A program made the position numbers and the translations under genes. 64,000 nucleotides of DNA, taken from the NCBI GenBank assembly GCA_009731375.1, contig BJOX01000008.1, positions 730,420-794,419 on the forward strand. Reading direction: 5' to 3'. The notes below the pieces were generated by a model. The model saw only the letters and a list, made by a program, of their open reading frames with translations, was not told the DNA's origin and ran no database searches. This DNA comes from Paulinella micropora (lineage: Eukaryota; Cercozoa; Imbricatea; Euglyphida). Below, piece after piece: positions 32,536 through 42,900 of the stretch (positions are counted from its first letter, which is position 1; each line of letters begins with the position of its first letter).

Positions 32536-33597
32536 TCATGCGTCGCCGCCGGTCCCGGTGCCCTGAAGCCGCTTCCGTCGCTCTCCATCTAGATCCGACG
32601 TGCCAAAGCCGCCCCCAACGCGTGCAAGCCCGATCCGATGCGCCGAATTGATATTTCTGGCTTTTAATAGCCTCGAAAAAGAAGTGACACAATCGACCAG
32701 AGATCTGACGGGCAGAAACTGACCCAAGACCTCGGTTGCTAGTGCCTTTAGTTTCCGAACGTAGCAGTCGTTGTTGTCCACGGCCCAACGCGCCCTGTGC
32801 TGCGAGTCCTTGCGACGGGCAAAGCAATAGCCATCGTAGGTTAGGACCAAGTCGGCTAGAAAACAGACCGCCGGGTTCTCCAGGCGGGGGCAGTCTAGTT
32901 GGGGGCTCTTTTCTTTCAAGCGATCAAGCCGCTCCAGGTCTTGTTCCGTCGTGTCTCCCTGGTAGGCCTCGTACTTGAGGGTTAGCTCCGACCCCCCCTT
33001 GCGCGTCTTCTTTTTCCCGCTCGGGTGCTGGCTGGAATTAGCGATGGAATTAGCGAGGCCCTCGTAGAAACGGGGATGATAGGCCCTGTCGCGCAAGACG
33101 TACACCCGCGCTAGGCAACCGACGCCGTCGTGCTTTACTTTCCTGGCAGAACGTGCGTGTACAAAGACCGGTATCTCCTCAGAGCGGGTCTTTATTCTGA
33201 TCACGTCGCCCGCCTGGAGATAAGTCAGGTCGCTCCAGGCCTCGCAACACGCATCGTACTCCTGCAGGCGTTGCTCCCACCTGAGCTTGATCATGGTCTC
33301 CACGTCCCTCCGGGCGGCGTGGAGGATGCGAGGCATCCGATAATCTGGTAGCCGCCCGAGTTCGCCCGCCAAGTAGATTATTCTGACGGCGTGGGTCAGG
33401 CCCGCCAGGGGCGGCAGATTGTAGTCGTATTTAGTATTGTTGAACCGCCCTATCATTGCTATTGGCTCGGGGGTATCCTGCCACCAAGAGCTTCTAGCCC
33501 AGCGCAGCTCTACCGCTGCTGCCACCCACAGGCGGGTTCTGTCTCTCTCTTGAAAGTGGTCCAAGGGTCGTATACGTTTGCTCCCCTTGCCACCCAA
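32536..33597 (-). CDS. Element D unknown protein (353 codons)
   Basis: A long open frame beginning at a TTG; the first internal ATG is at about codon 47, so the start is unsure. It is rich in Arg, Leu and Ala with several Trp. Features are HFQERDRTRLWVAAAVELRW near the N-terminus, an Arg-rich middle (RIKTRSEEIPVFVHARSARK), a basic GKKKTRKGG patch near residue 205, and a charged helical segment after it. There is no zinc knuckle, RT, protease or integrase motif. It sits where gag begins in element A, after a shared leader. It could be a highly diverged Gag, a captured host gene or an accessory gene of a non-autonomous element. I do not recognise it. It is more GC-rich than the flanking host DNA. 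Confidence 0.6.
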   Translation of the reverse strand: MGGKGSKRIRPLDHFQERDRTRLWVAAAVELRWARSSWWQDTPEPIAMIGRFNNTKYDYNLPPLAGLTHAVRIIYLAGELGRLPDYRMPRILHAARRDVETMIKLRWEQRLQEYDACCEAWSDLTYLQAGDVIRIKTRSEEIPVFVHARSARKVKHDGVGCLARVYVLRDRAYHPRFYEGLANSIANSSQHPSGKKKTRKGGSELTLKYEAYQGDTTEQDLERLDRLKEKSPQLDCPRLENPAVCFLADLVLTYDGYCFARRKDSQHRARWAVDNNDCYVRKLKALATEVLGQFLPVRSLVDCVTSFSRLLKARNINSAHRIGLARVGGGFGTSDLDGERRKRLQGTGTGGDA

Positions 33598-33916
33598 CCA
33601 CCTACACTCTACCCTTCTCTCCTATCTCTCTTGTATGTCCGCACACTATATATATGATTGGTTGTATTGTGCGGGAGGAGAAGATAGTGGGAGGGTGTGT
33701 ATAGGTGTCAACAGAGATTGAGTCGTATGTGTCTGTTTCTTGAAAATATGCAGAAAATGAGCAAATAGGAACAGAACACACACGTCCTCTCCTCCCCGTA
33801 TTCCTCTATCTAACTTGTGCGATGGATCATTTCTCCTGATTTATACGTTGCGAAGAATAGGGATAGCGAAGTGTCAAACTTGGCGTAAAAGACAAACAGG
33901 TATGGGACTCCACTTT
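33598..33916 (-). other. Element D leader and primer-binding site
   Basis: PBS TGGAGTCCCATA (33912-33901, minus) lies after the LTR. The leader matches element A 398-775 in many blocks, e.g. TTGCTCATTTTCTGC, AATCTCTGTTGACACC and AAGGGTAGAGTGTAG. Confidence 0.78.
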
Positions 33917-34265
33917 TGCCGGTTCGTTGTCAAAAGAATATATTTATTGATGCCTATCCTTTTACTTAACCAAACTCAACAACTTCGCCAGTAACACAAT
34001 CTTCTTCACTTATATTAATCAAGATCAAAGATGGTGGAACATGTGGGAGACTAGCGAAGCCCAAAAATAACCAAGGCAAACACCAGCCAGTTCCCGTTGT
34101 CCGGTCTAACGATAATATATTCTGACCTAAAAAGGGTAACGGACCTTTTTAGTAATATTATCATTATCCGGTTAAGAGTGTTATTAATAGGAACAATCTC
34201 TTATTGTGTCTAGACCGACACGGGGTATTAATGAAGTAGCACATATTTACCTATCTGCGCCTACA
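33917..34265 (-). repeat. Element D 5' LTR (A family)
   Basis: On the minus strand it runs TGTAGGCGCAGATAGG to CCGGCA, 349 bp, and is clearly related to the element A LTR. Its outer end abuts repeat R copy 2 at 34266. Confidence 0.9.
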
Positions 34266-34371
34266 AAACCTTTACGTTTATAAAACACTCTTTTTGAACG
34301 GCTTATTAGATTCTCCTCTGCACGACGTTTCGACTTCACTAACTAGTTTTCGATTTCGTTCAGAAATGATT
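34266..34371 (+). repeat. Dispersed host repeat R, copy 2 (5' half)
   Basis: It matches the reverse complement of 49075-49182, with the block ACGACGTTTCGACTTCACTA conserved perfectly. It lies in the same orientation as the fragment at 1-42. Confidence 0.8.
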
Positions 34372-34427
34372 TGAAACTATCAGTTCAAAGTTCCTTTTAG
34401 CTATTGCCATTTTCCCTGTTCATATCA

Positions 34428-34999
34428 CCTTTTCCCCCGATTTCCCCGTGAAAACGCTTTACGGTAAATTTGTGAACAAGGACGGAAAAACACAATATCT
34501 AACTTGTCTTCCGTTGCCAGTCATTTTCGCCTTGAGGCTTCCCAAATCAATTTGGGGAATTTTCAAGGCCAACAACACGACAACTAGCAATTTATGACTG
34601 TTTACTTGAAGACTCGCGACACTATCAGTTTGAGAACAGGAGACCTCACAATCTACGTTTTACACTTGATAGTACGTTGCACCCAAGCCTGCGATGAGTT
34701 CGAAATTATGTAAATAAACGAAGTGAACTCTCTACTATTTACATGTATTTCACCTGCTCACTCTGAGTCAGGACTCAAAGCAGCCATAGTGTTTTCAAGT
34801 TATTGAGAGTTTGTTGTATCTGCCTACTTGAAGACCAAAACTGGTAGTGTCGGGTTGGTAAACTTGAAAACCAAACTGATTGGGGAGACCTAGGCGAAAA
34901 TGACTGGGAACGGCGAAAATGACAGTCAAACATTGCGTTTCCGTCTCTTATACACAAATTTACCGTAACAAGTGTTTCACGGGAAATCGGGGGAAAAGG
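34428..34999. mobile_element. Fold-back element with ~140-bp inverted arms
   Basis: The left arm (34428-34565) and right arm (34862-34999, reverse complement) both begin CCTTTTCCCCCGATTTCCC and continue with ACGGTAAATTTGTG, CAGTCATTTTCGCC and TCCCCAATC-like blocks. Weaker inverted similarity continues inwards. The centre has no gene. Element B is inserted 22 bp beyond the right end. Confidence 0.72.
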
Positions 35000-35021
35000 A
35001 TCTTAAGTGGGAAAAACGCAA

Positions 35022-35258
35022 TGTAGGCATCACCCCCCGGATAGCCGGTAAAAAGTACCTTTTCCTGGTGACAGGTGCACCAGCTTGTTTTTAAGTATTA
35101 TTTGTCCGGATTGGACCTGATGCCATTTTATTCCTGGTCTGTTGCCGTTTTCCTTTTTGGCTTCACTGAGCTAATATAACGAGACATCATTCTCATCTTT
35201 GAGGACTGTGTTTGGTTGTATTACCGAATTTTTACGAGCTATCGTTGGGGGCATTACA
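35022..35258 (+). repeat. Element B 5' LTR
   Basis: TGTAGGCATC...GGCATTACA, 237 bp, with the same ends as the LTRs at 15849 and 48789. Confidence 0.95.
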
Positions 35259-36044
35259 TTTGGAGTCCACATCACTAGGGTGATTTCTTTCTGCTTTGCC
35301 ACACAGGCAACAGAGTGAATTTTCACTGACCTGTCTCACACGGGGACGTCAGACGAAAACAAATACTCCAACACAGCTCCCTCATAACTCTTTCACAAAA
35401 CAAATAATTTGATTGGTCTCAAGCAGGTGTCTCGTACCCTCTAGCCCAATCAGTATCTGTGTGCTCACAAGGAGACATCAGATACAAACTCTCTGTCGTT
35501 CTTGCTGTTCTCACACAGAGACCAAGAAGAAGGAGGTGGACAGAAGAGTGAAGGAACACACACAAAACACAAACAAGCATAGGGACAGGAGCACAACACT
35601 CTACCCTTCTAGTTTGTGCATTTATCTGCATTATCTCACACATACGTCAGAGTATTTTTGCAAATCTCTGATCGTTTTCTAAAGGTAGGTCTGAGAACCT
35701 ATCCGACCGACTGTCGACTTCTCAAGGAGAGCTTTTCTAGCTTCTCTATTACTATCTGTGTGTAGGTCCAAGTGCCTCATACTAGATACAATATAGAAAA
35801 GAAGGAGGAGAAAGTAATCTGAGTAAGGAGAACAAGAAATCGGAGAAAGTCTCAAAGACTATTTTTCTCAAACAAAAACAAACATACAAACAGTGTTTCA
35901 TAGAGGACAGGGAATCTTATCCTACCCTCTCTATTAGTTTCTCTCTTCACTAGTCAATCGACTGAAGGAGGAACAGAACACAAACGAACAAAAACCAAAC
36001 ATAGGAGCTGACACTGTCCTCCTGTTGATCACTACTACGACATC
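35259..36044 (+). other. Element B leader with primer-binding site
   Basis: PBS TGGAGTCCACATCACTAG at 35261-35278, two bases after the LTR. The rest is a ~770-bp leader without a credible frame. Confidence 0.75.
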
Positions 36045-38738
36045 ATGTCGACAGAGACCGCCGAAGTGAGTGAATTCTCGGAGGCAGATCAAAGAAGAGA
36101 AGAAGAAGAAGCAGGAGGAGGAGGAGGAGGAAGAGGATTGAATGAAGGAGGAGGAGGAGGATTGAATGAAGGAGGAGGAGATGAAGGAGTAGGAGGAGGA
36201 GTAGAAGAGGGCTGGGATGATGAAGGAAGATATGGAGGAGACGAAGATGAAGGAGGATTTGAACAAGAAGAGACGGGAGGAGGAGGAGCATATGGTAATC
36301 CCTTACCACCTGCCTACACGGGAGGAGGAGGACGAAAAATGATCGACTTGATTCATAGTGATGGAGAGGAGATCACAGTGGAGGAACAACAGTGGGTGCA
36401 AGACCACTATGACCTCACTAAAAAAGAGTTTGATAACAAGATGGGGGTAGAGAAGGATACCTATGTGTGGATCCCTCAGGATCAAAGAAGAGAGAAAAGT
36501 CGTGCTAAAAAGGATGTCTATATCCTATTATCAAACACAGCACAGCTCCTCGGCAAACTGGTCTCTGATCCAGAAGAGAGAAAGAAGATACAGCATATCA
36601 AGTTTGGGGACACACACACCCACCTTGAATTACTCGATGCTATCTTTGGGGTGTACACTCAAACCCTGATTTGGGAACGTACATACGGCCCACGATGTGA
36701 GGGTTACCTCCAGTACACAAACCCAAGAGCAACGGCCAGATTCCTCGCGACTGGTCAGGAGGCAGTCGATGTAACAAAAATGAAGACCAATCTGGGTTCG
36801 AAAAACTCGAGTGGCATATTTAATTTTTTTACAATGGAAATAAAGGCCTTGGAGGAGGGGAAGGCAGAGATGGAAAAAAGCATTAAGGCAGCAGGAGAAA
36901 CTCATCCTGTGATTGATGAGTTAGAGAAGACCGACAGAGTTCTGACCAAGATCAGACTGTTGATGGGTGCGTTACTGCACAAGGAGGCATGGAAGAGATG
37001 GATTCCTACCAAGGATCACTCTGTCCTTAAATCACTTAGTAACGCACCACCGGTCGCCAACAAAGCAGGTGTTGACCAATATGTGGAGAAATATAATTTT
37101 CTCAGATCTGCTTCTGAATTGGTGGCCTTTATCACTCATGCTCAAAAGCTGGTGATATCTGAGAAGAAGAAGGCGAAAGAGAATGAGGAGTTCGAGAAGA
37201 CGATGAGACTGGAAAGAATGAAAGCAAAAGTGAGTGGTGCAAAGACACACCCTCCGACATATTTGACCCCACCAGCTCCTGCCCCACCAGCCCCTGCACC
37301 CTCGGGCTCAACTACGGTGGTGGTCACAAACACGGAGAAGAAGGACAGACAGAACATCATAAATGCCTTCAAGGGGAAGAAAGGAGGAGTGGCAAGTCTC
37401 ATGCTATATGCCAAGACGAGCTCAGACAAAGACTCTGATGCTTCGCTTTTGAGCAAGCTCAAAGAGATCAATGCCTGCATGAAGGCTTTTCCTTGCGACG
37501 AAACGCAGGAATACGAGGCCCTTGTTACTGTTTTTGACCAATCTCTAGTCTCGGAGGGATTTGATCTGACACAGTACAAGTTTTTGAGAAAGAAGGAGGA
37601 GATTAAGAGAAACAATGCAACAGGCCTAGACGCTCAGTGTGAACTGGCGGTGGCCACACTCATTTCATATTTTCAATCTCATGGATACCAGCATCTCTGC
37701 ACTGGTACTCTCATAGGATTTGAAATCTTTGAGACAGTGGCGATGAGTTTGAGGAGTGCTGTTGGCTTGGCGGCGACCCTTACGGAGGTAGTTTCCTCCT
37801 ATGGGCTATTCTATGGCCGCAAGTCGATCATCCTCTATTTCTTTTCGGCGTTACACACAGTTAACCCGAGTAAGCTTACTCAGCTCATACAACAATGCTC
37901 GACGTTTAGCTCAGTGAAGTCCAAGAACTTCCTCGAGACACACGTGTTCGAAAATACGGTTCAAAGCGTTGCTCCGTCAGCACTGTTTCAAGAAGTGATG
38001 AGTGCATGCTCAAACATGGACTCGCTCACGGAGGCACATACGGCACAGGCAGGCGGTGTACCTGTTGGCGCACAAGCCACGTACACAAACAGAGTTGCCG
38101 GTTGGAAGAGACAGAGAGAGCCAGACCTGAAGACCGCATGTTGGAGGTGGTTCGCGGGCTTGCAGTGTAAGGCACAGATGGAGAACAGAGACTGCTCTTT
38201 CAATCATGATAGGCAGAACCCAACAGCAAGGGCAAATTTTCTGAGCAGGACGGAAGGCAAGGAACCGGGCCTTTTCAATATGCTTCAGATTGCCGCTGTG
38301 AACGAAGGTTGGTATGCCAATATGTGTGATGATGAGGAGTTACGAGAGGCAATCATTACCTACATGAAGAGGATGAAGGAGAAGAAGGAGGAAAGGGAGA
38401 GACAAAAGAACTTAAAGGCCTCTCAAAGAGGACGAGAAGGAGGAGCAGGAGGAGGAGGAGGAGGAGGAGGAGGAGGAGGACGAGGACGAGGAACATGGAG
38501 AGGAGCCTCGAGGTGGCAGGGAACCCCTCAGAGAGGAAGAGGAGGAGGTCGGGGATATACCCCTTATGGAGGGAGAGCTGTTCGAGCTCCAGCCCCCCCA
38601 CCCAGAGGAGGAGGAGGCTCGTGGGCAAGCTCCAACCCAAATTTCGGTCGAGCTCAGGCCTACAACACTGCCTCGGAGACCGATACGTCATCCTACCCGG
38701 ACACTACTCAAGGTAATCGTTTCGAGGTGGTGGAATGA
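36045..38738 (+). CDS. gag: Element B Gag
   Basis: 897 codons from ATG 36045. Residues 1-90 are Glu/Gly-rich and acidic (repetitive GGA/GAA codons). Residues 95-660 are mostly helical and contain the presumed capsid. Residues 699-721 form a CCCH-type zinc site, C-x8-C-x8-C-x3-H (CWRWFAGLQC ... CSFNH), where most gypsy Gags have a CCHC knuckle. Residues 800-880 are an RGG/Gly-rich tail (GRGRGTWRGASRWQGTPQRG), typical of RNA binding. It ends in TGA 38736-38738, after which the same frame stays open into the protease-like region. Expected role: particle assembly and RNA packaging in the cytoplasm. Confidence 0.9.
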   Translation: MSTETAEVSEFSEADQRREEEEAGGGGGGRGLNEGGGGGLNEGGGDEGVGGGVEEGWDDEGRYGGDEDEGGFEQEETGGGGAYGNPLPPAYTGGGGRKMIDLIHSDGEEITVEEQQWVQDHYDLTKKEFDNKMGVEKDTYVWIPQDQRREKSRAKKDVYILLSNTAQLLGKLVSDPEERKKIQHIKFGDTHTHLELLDAIFGVYTQTLIWERTYGPRCEGYLQYTNPRATARFLATGQEAVDVTKMKTNLGSKNSSGIFNFFTMEIKALEEGKAEMEKSIKAAGETHPVIDELEKTDRVLTKIRLLMGALLHKEAWKRWIPTKDHSVLKSLSNAPPVANKAGVDQYVEKYNFLRSASELVAFITHAQKLVISEKKKAKENEEFEKTMRLERMKAKVSGAKTHPPTYLTPPAPAPPAPAPSGSTTVVVTNTEKKDRQNIINAFKGKKGGVASLMLYAKTSSDKDSDASLLSKLKEINACMKAFPCDETQEYEALVTVFDQSLVSEGFDLTQYKFLRKKEEIKRNNATGLDAQCELAVATLISYFQSHGYQHLCTGTLIGFEIFETVAMSLRSAVGLAATLTEVVSSYGLFYGRKSIILYFFSALHTVNPSKLTQLIQQCSTFSSVKSKNFLETHVFENTVQSVAPSALFQEVMSACSNMDSLTEAHTAQAGGVPVGAQATYTNRVAGWKRQREPDLKTACWRWFAGLQCKAQMENRDCSFNHDRQNPTARANFLSRTEGKEPGLFNMLQIAAVNEGWYANMCDDEELREAIITYMKRMKEKKEERERQKNLKASQRGREGGAGGGGGGGGGGGRGRGTWRGASRWQGTPQRGRGGGRGYTPYGGRAVRAPAPPPRGGGGSWASSNPNFGRAQAYNTASETDTSSYPDTTQGNRFEVVE

Positions 38739-38741
38739 CTG
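38736..38741 (+). promoter_or_regulatory. Candidate stop-codon readthrough site, gag UGA CUG
   Basis: gag (36045-) and the protease frame (to 39929) are in the same phase, separated by only this TGA. The next codon is CTG; UGA followed by C is a known weak-termination context. A single in-frame stop between gag and pro is the arrangement used by gammaretroviruses. It could equally be a simple nonsense mutation in this copy. Confidence 0.5.
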
Positions 38742-39929
38742 GAGGGGGAAGAAGAGAGGAAGGAGAAGACTGTGAAGTTTAACCCTAAAGTCACAGTGCT
38801 TTCTAATGCTGTTGTGCAGACTGGGCCAACGCTTCCTCTATGTGAAAACAAAGATGTGGGTACACAGAGACTGCAGCCCCAAGGTAGTCTCATACCCGTT
38901 CATACAGCACGGTTACCAATGATAACTGATGCAAATAGGAAGGCGAGACTTGCGATGGAGGCGAGGAGGCCAATGGCAGACGTATCGCCTCGGCCAAGCA
39001 AACAACCACGAACAGACTCAATGTCTACGGTCGCGGCGGGTGGCGAGCAAAAAGACAATGTGTGTACTCAAGTACCACAAGACAATGTCGCTCAAATAGT
39101 AAACGCACCAGTACCGCAGAATAATAAAAATGTTAATGAGGTGAAGCAGGAGGAGAAGAAGGAGGAGTTGAAAAACTTAGAGACAAGACTCCAAAATTTG
39201 GAACGTAAAGTTCTTGTTCTCGCAGCCAATATACACAGGCCCGATGCTCTGTGTTATACGGAACTTTATTGTGAAACATTGAAGACAATATTAAAAGTTG
39301 GTAATGATACGATGGCGAATATTAATATTGTCGGCAGGAAGTTTTTTAATCGATACCGGGACTGGGTGGACGGAAATATGAAAAAGTCAACGGGCACTCT
39401 CAAAGGAGTGAGCAGCCGGACGGATATCACGGGAATCATCACACTGACCTTTAAATTGAAATCCGCACGAGTATACCGTATGGACCTCTATGTCGTCCCC
39501 GGTTACCACGGGTCAATATTACTATCGTATGACCAATTGGCTACGATGGGGGCTGTGATTGATTGCGCCGCACGGCGAGTGATATATGGAGTAAAAAGAG
39601 GAGAAGAGAACGATATTGATCCCTTCAACGCTACTGACTCTTATGAGGCTTATGAGCTGAGTCTAGCGACGGATCACAAAAAGATGGCCATCGCACATGA
39701 GGCACTTGAGGTGTACGTTCACCCCCATGTCGCAAGACCGGATGAACTGTCCTGGACCGACAATTGGGAATCCCAAGTGTGCACTGTCACAGTTCCGACA
39801 TGCCATTGGGACAAAAAGTCTATTGATGACTTAATAGAAGCGAAAGGAGGAGATTATATGTGTCGCACAAAGAAGCCCGTCGTTGGCGAGATTCGCGGAA
39901 GGAGTAGGAACAGATGTCCATATTACTAA
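38739..39929 (+). CDS. Element B protease-like protein (active site altered)
   Basis: This frame continues gag after the UGA; there is no ATG near its start (a GTG lies at 38772), which supports translation by readthrough. A charged linker with a predicted coiled coil (EVKQEEKKEELKNLETRLQNLERKV) is followed by a retropepsin-like domain aligned with A and C: LKVGNDTMANINI, GTLKGV, ITLTFKLKSARVYRMDLYVV, SILLSYDQL and AVIDCAARRVIYG. At the catalytic triad A has DTG but B has Lys-Val-Gly (39294-39302). The second-half VLG motif is LLS in B. The enzyme is therefore probably inactive. The last 47 nt overlap pol, which is in the +1 phase. Confidence 0.8.
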   Translation: MEGEEERKEKTVKFNPKVTVLSNAVVQTGPTLPLCENKDVGTQRLQPQGSLIPVHTARLPMITDANRKARLAMEARRPMADVSPRPSKQPRTDSMSTVAAGGEQKDNVCTQVPQDNVAQIVNAPVPQNNKNVNEVKQEEKKEELKNLETRLQNLERKVLVLAANIHRPDALCYTELYCETLKTILKVGNDTMANINIVGRKFFNRYRDWVDGNMKKSTGTLKGVSSRTDITGIITLTFKLKSARVYRMDLYVVPGYHGSILLSYDQLATMGAVIDCAARRVIYGVKRGEENDIDPFNATDSYEAYELSLATDHKKMAIAHEALEVYVHPHVARPDELSWTDNWESQVCTVTVPTCHWDKKSIDDLIEAKGGDYMCRTKKPVVGEIRGRSRNRCPYY

Positions 39930-42900
39930 CGGATACCGTTTCCATGCGAAAGTAGGAGAAGAAAAAAGGGAGGCGTTTGTACCAAGGAGAACGGGGCGAA
40001 TCCCGGATACTCCACCAGAAACTATTAAAAGTTTTATTACTGATTTCTGGGGTGACGAGCCCACGTGGCCGCGTTCACTGTCTGAAGTGAAGAAATGCTT
40101 ACGGACTTTATTCGAAAATAATAAGCCGTATACTATTATCCTGCCATATAATGAGAAGGCGATATGGGCGCAGGAAATAAGGGACCGGCTTATTGATCAT
40201 CCTATACCGGTACCCTCTCGCAAGCAACAGCTAGTGGTGGCTTGTCGTATGGGAACTCGTGAGCAGAGCAGTGCATACAAGCGGAAGCTCAGAGACCTCG
40301 ACAAGTTGAAATTGATACCGCAAGCATTCACATGCTTTGATGGTTTTTACACCCGTAAAGCTCCTTTGCAATACGCGAGACTCATTGACATGCTGGTGGA
40401 GCTCGGTAAAGATGATGAGCCGGACACGGTCACGTATGAAAAGACGGGCCTAGATGATGTCTCGGAAGAGGACTTAGGCTTGGAGGAGGACAGAGAACCC
40501 CTCAAGCAGCATAAGCAGATGTCTGATGAAGATTTTCAAGAGGCGGCGCGGAAAATATTGGAAGAAGGAGTAGGCACGGAGAAGGAGAAGGAGCTTTTAA
40601 AAGCCAAATTAGAGGCGAACAAGGAAATTTTTGACCCTCCACATGCAGGTGGTGTCAAGCCTGAAGATTTCACTGCGGTTATTTACAAAATACCGGGTGC
40701 GGAGCCGTCACCGGCACCACGAAGGGCGAATTTGAGTATACATGAGGCGAAGATAGCGGAGGAGCTAGCAAGACAGCTGCTCAATGAGGACTTTATTGAG
40801 AGATCAACATCTCCAATAGTCTCACAACCGAGAATAGTGCCGAAGCCAGGAGGAGAATGGCGCCTGACAGTTAACTATGCTCGTGTTAACAAGGTGCTGG
40901 AGGAAGAGAGAAATCCTCTCCCGACATTAGAAGAAGGAAGGAGAGTACTGCGGAATGCAAAATTCTATTCGGTCATTGACCTTAAGAATGGCTTCTGGCA
41001 GATACCACTGGAGGAAAAGTCCAGATGGCTGACGGCGTTTGTGGTGGGTATGGAAATATACCAATGGAAAGTGCTTCCGATGGGCCTCAAGCAAGCCCCA
41101 GGACTTTTCCAGAAGGCGATGCAGAAGATGTTGAGCAGTCAGTACGATGATTTGTCTGACGGTGGCTTTATGAGAAGGCGGGGACAGAAGGCGGGAGAAT
41201 ATGCATTTTGCTATATCGATGACATTATCGTATACTCTAACACAATGGAGGAGCATATCGATCATTTGTCCGATATATTCAGGCGCATCGGAGCTTTTGG
41301 CCTGAAGTGCAATCTAAAGAAGTGTCAACTTGCCAAGACGAGTGTGACATACTTAGGGTACGAGATCTCCCATAATCGAGTCTCGATATCCAAAGAGAAG
41401 AGGGAGGAGATTATGAATCGACCGATACCGAAGAACCGCACTGAATTGCACTCATTCCTTGCGATGGCGCAATACTATAGCCAGTTTATACCCGATTGGG
41501 GTGCAACACGGGCTAAAGTGGAGAAAATGATAGATTTTGGAGACTTTGAGAAGTGGGACGAAGAGGCTTTGCAAGCGTTTCATGCGCTCAAAGATCTCAT
41601 TTACAAAGACCCGAAAGACGGAGGACTGGTGTTAACGATGCCCGACTTTACGAAACAATTCGTAGTCGATACAGACGCATCTAAGTTTGCGATTGGGGCT
41701 GTATTACAACAAGAGGATGAGGAGAAGAAATTACGCCCAATCATGTTTATTAGTAGGAAGTTGTGTGCGGCGGAGAGAAACTATTGCACAAGGCAAAGAG
41801 AGGCGTTGGCGGTAGTATGGGCCCTCAAGAGGCTCAGAGAGTATTTGTGGGGAGGACCTCAATTTACTGTCAGAACTGATCATCATAACCTGTTATGGTT
41901 GATGAATCATGAACAGACGGGACGGCTGGCGCGGTGGCAAGCGTTCTTGTCTTGTTTCGATTTTACAATGGTCCATCTACCGGGAAAGCGAAATGTGGTC
42001 GCTGATAGCCTCTCTAGGCTAGAGTTTAACTCAGAAGTATCGGCGTTGGTGTCCACGGTGGAGATGGAAGACTTGTCCACTGACAAGGTGTATGAGGTCA
42101 GCCACATTGAGGCGATGGAGATGGCGAGTGGAGTCCGATATGACCGCACAGGTCTACGGTACAGTCCACAAGGCCCGGATCACGGGATATGTTGTGAGCT
42201 ACATACCCAGGAGGACGCTGAGTGGTCCTATGAGGTATATGAGAATGCGAAGGCGAACATAAGAGAGGAAGAGGAGACGCAGGAAGTTTATGCGGAGCCT
42301 CCTCAAGAGCGGAGAAGTGACCTAGACGATGACCCGGAAAGAATCGGGGTACGGCTAGAAGATGGTACTATCCATATAGCCTCGCCTACCGCATGGAGGC
42401 AACAACAGGCTCAAGATCCGGAGTTTAAAGAACTGATACAGTTATATCAGAACCCGGATGAGCTACGGATGACGAAAGCGATCAAAGATCAGATGAAGGA
42501 GATGGGATGGAGAGATGGTCTACTGTGGTACAAGGGCCTTCACGGTCGCTATGCGTCACAGCCGGACAAATGGACCCTTTGGGTACCGGAGAGTCTGAGA
42601 CGATTTATATTTGTCGCAGCCCACAATTGCCCACTTTTGGCGCATCCGGGTCGACAACGAACTCATATGTTCGTAGCGAGGCGATTCTGGTGGAAGAAGA
42701 TGAAGGAGGAGATAGATCAGGCGGTGGATGCATGCATCCCGTGCAAGATAAACAAAACACCACTGAAGGCAAATTTCGGCCTGATTGGCGAATTTCCTCT
42801 TCATGCGGGGATGTTTGAGTTTATACACATTGATCATGTGGGACCTTTCCCAGAATCGAAGGATGGTTACAAATACCTCCTTACGGCTATTGACAGAGCC

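Larger units (their letters stand above)
32536..34265 (-). mobile_element. Element D: A-type LTR and leader with unrelated gene, minus strand
   Basis: The LTR (34265-33917), PBS and ~320-bp leader are homologous to element A 43-775. Homology ends just inside the start of the next frame, GGGG(T/A)(G)CAAACGTATAC. Downstream there is no gag or pol, only one 353-codon frame. No matching 3' LTR is visible, so the left boundary is unknown. Confidence 0.7.
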
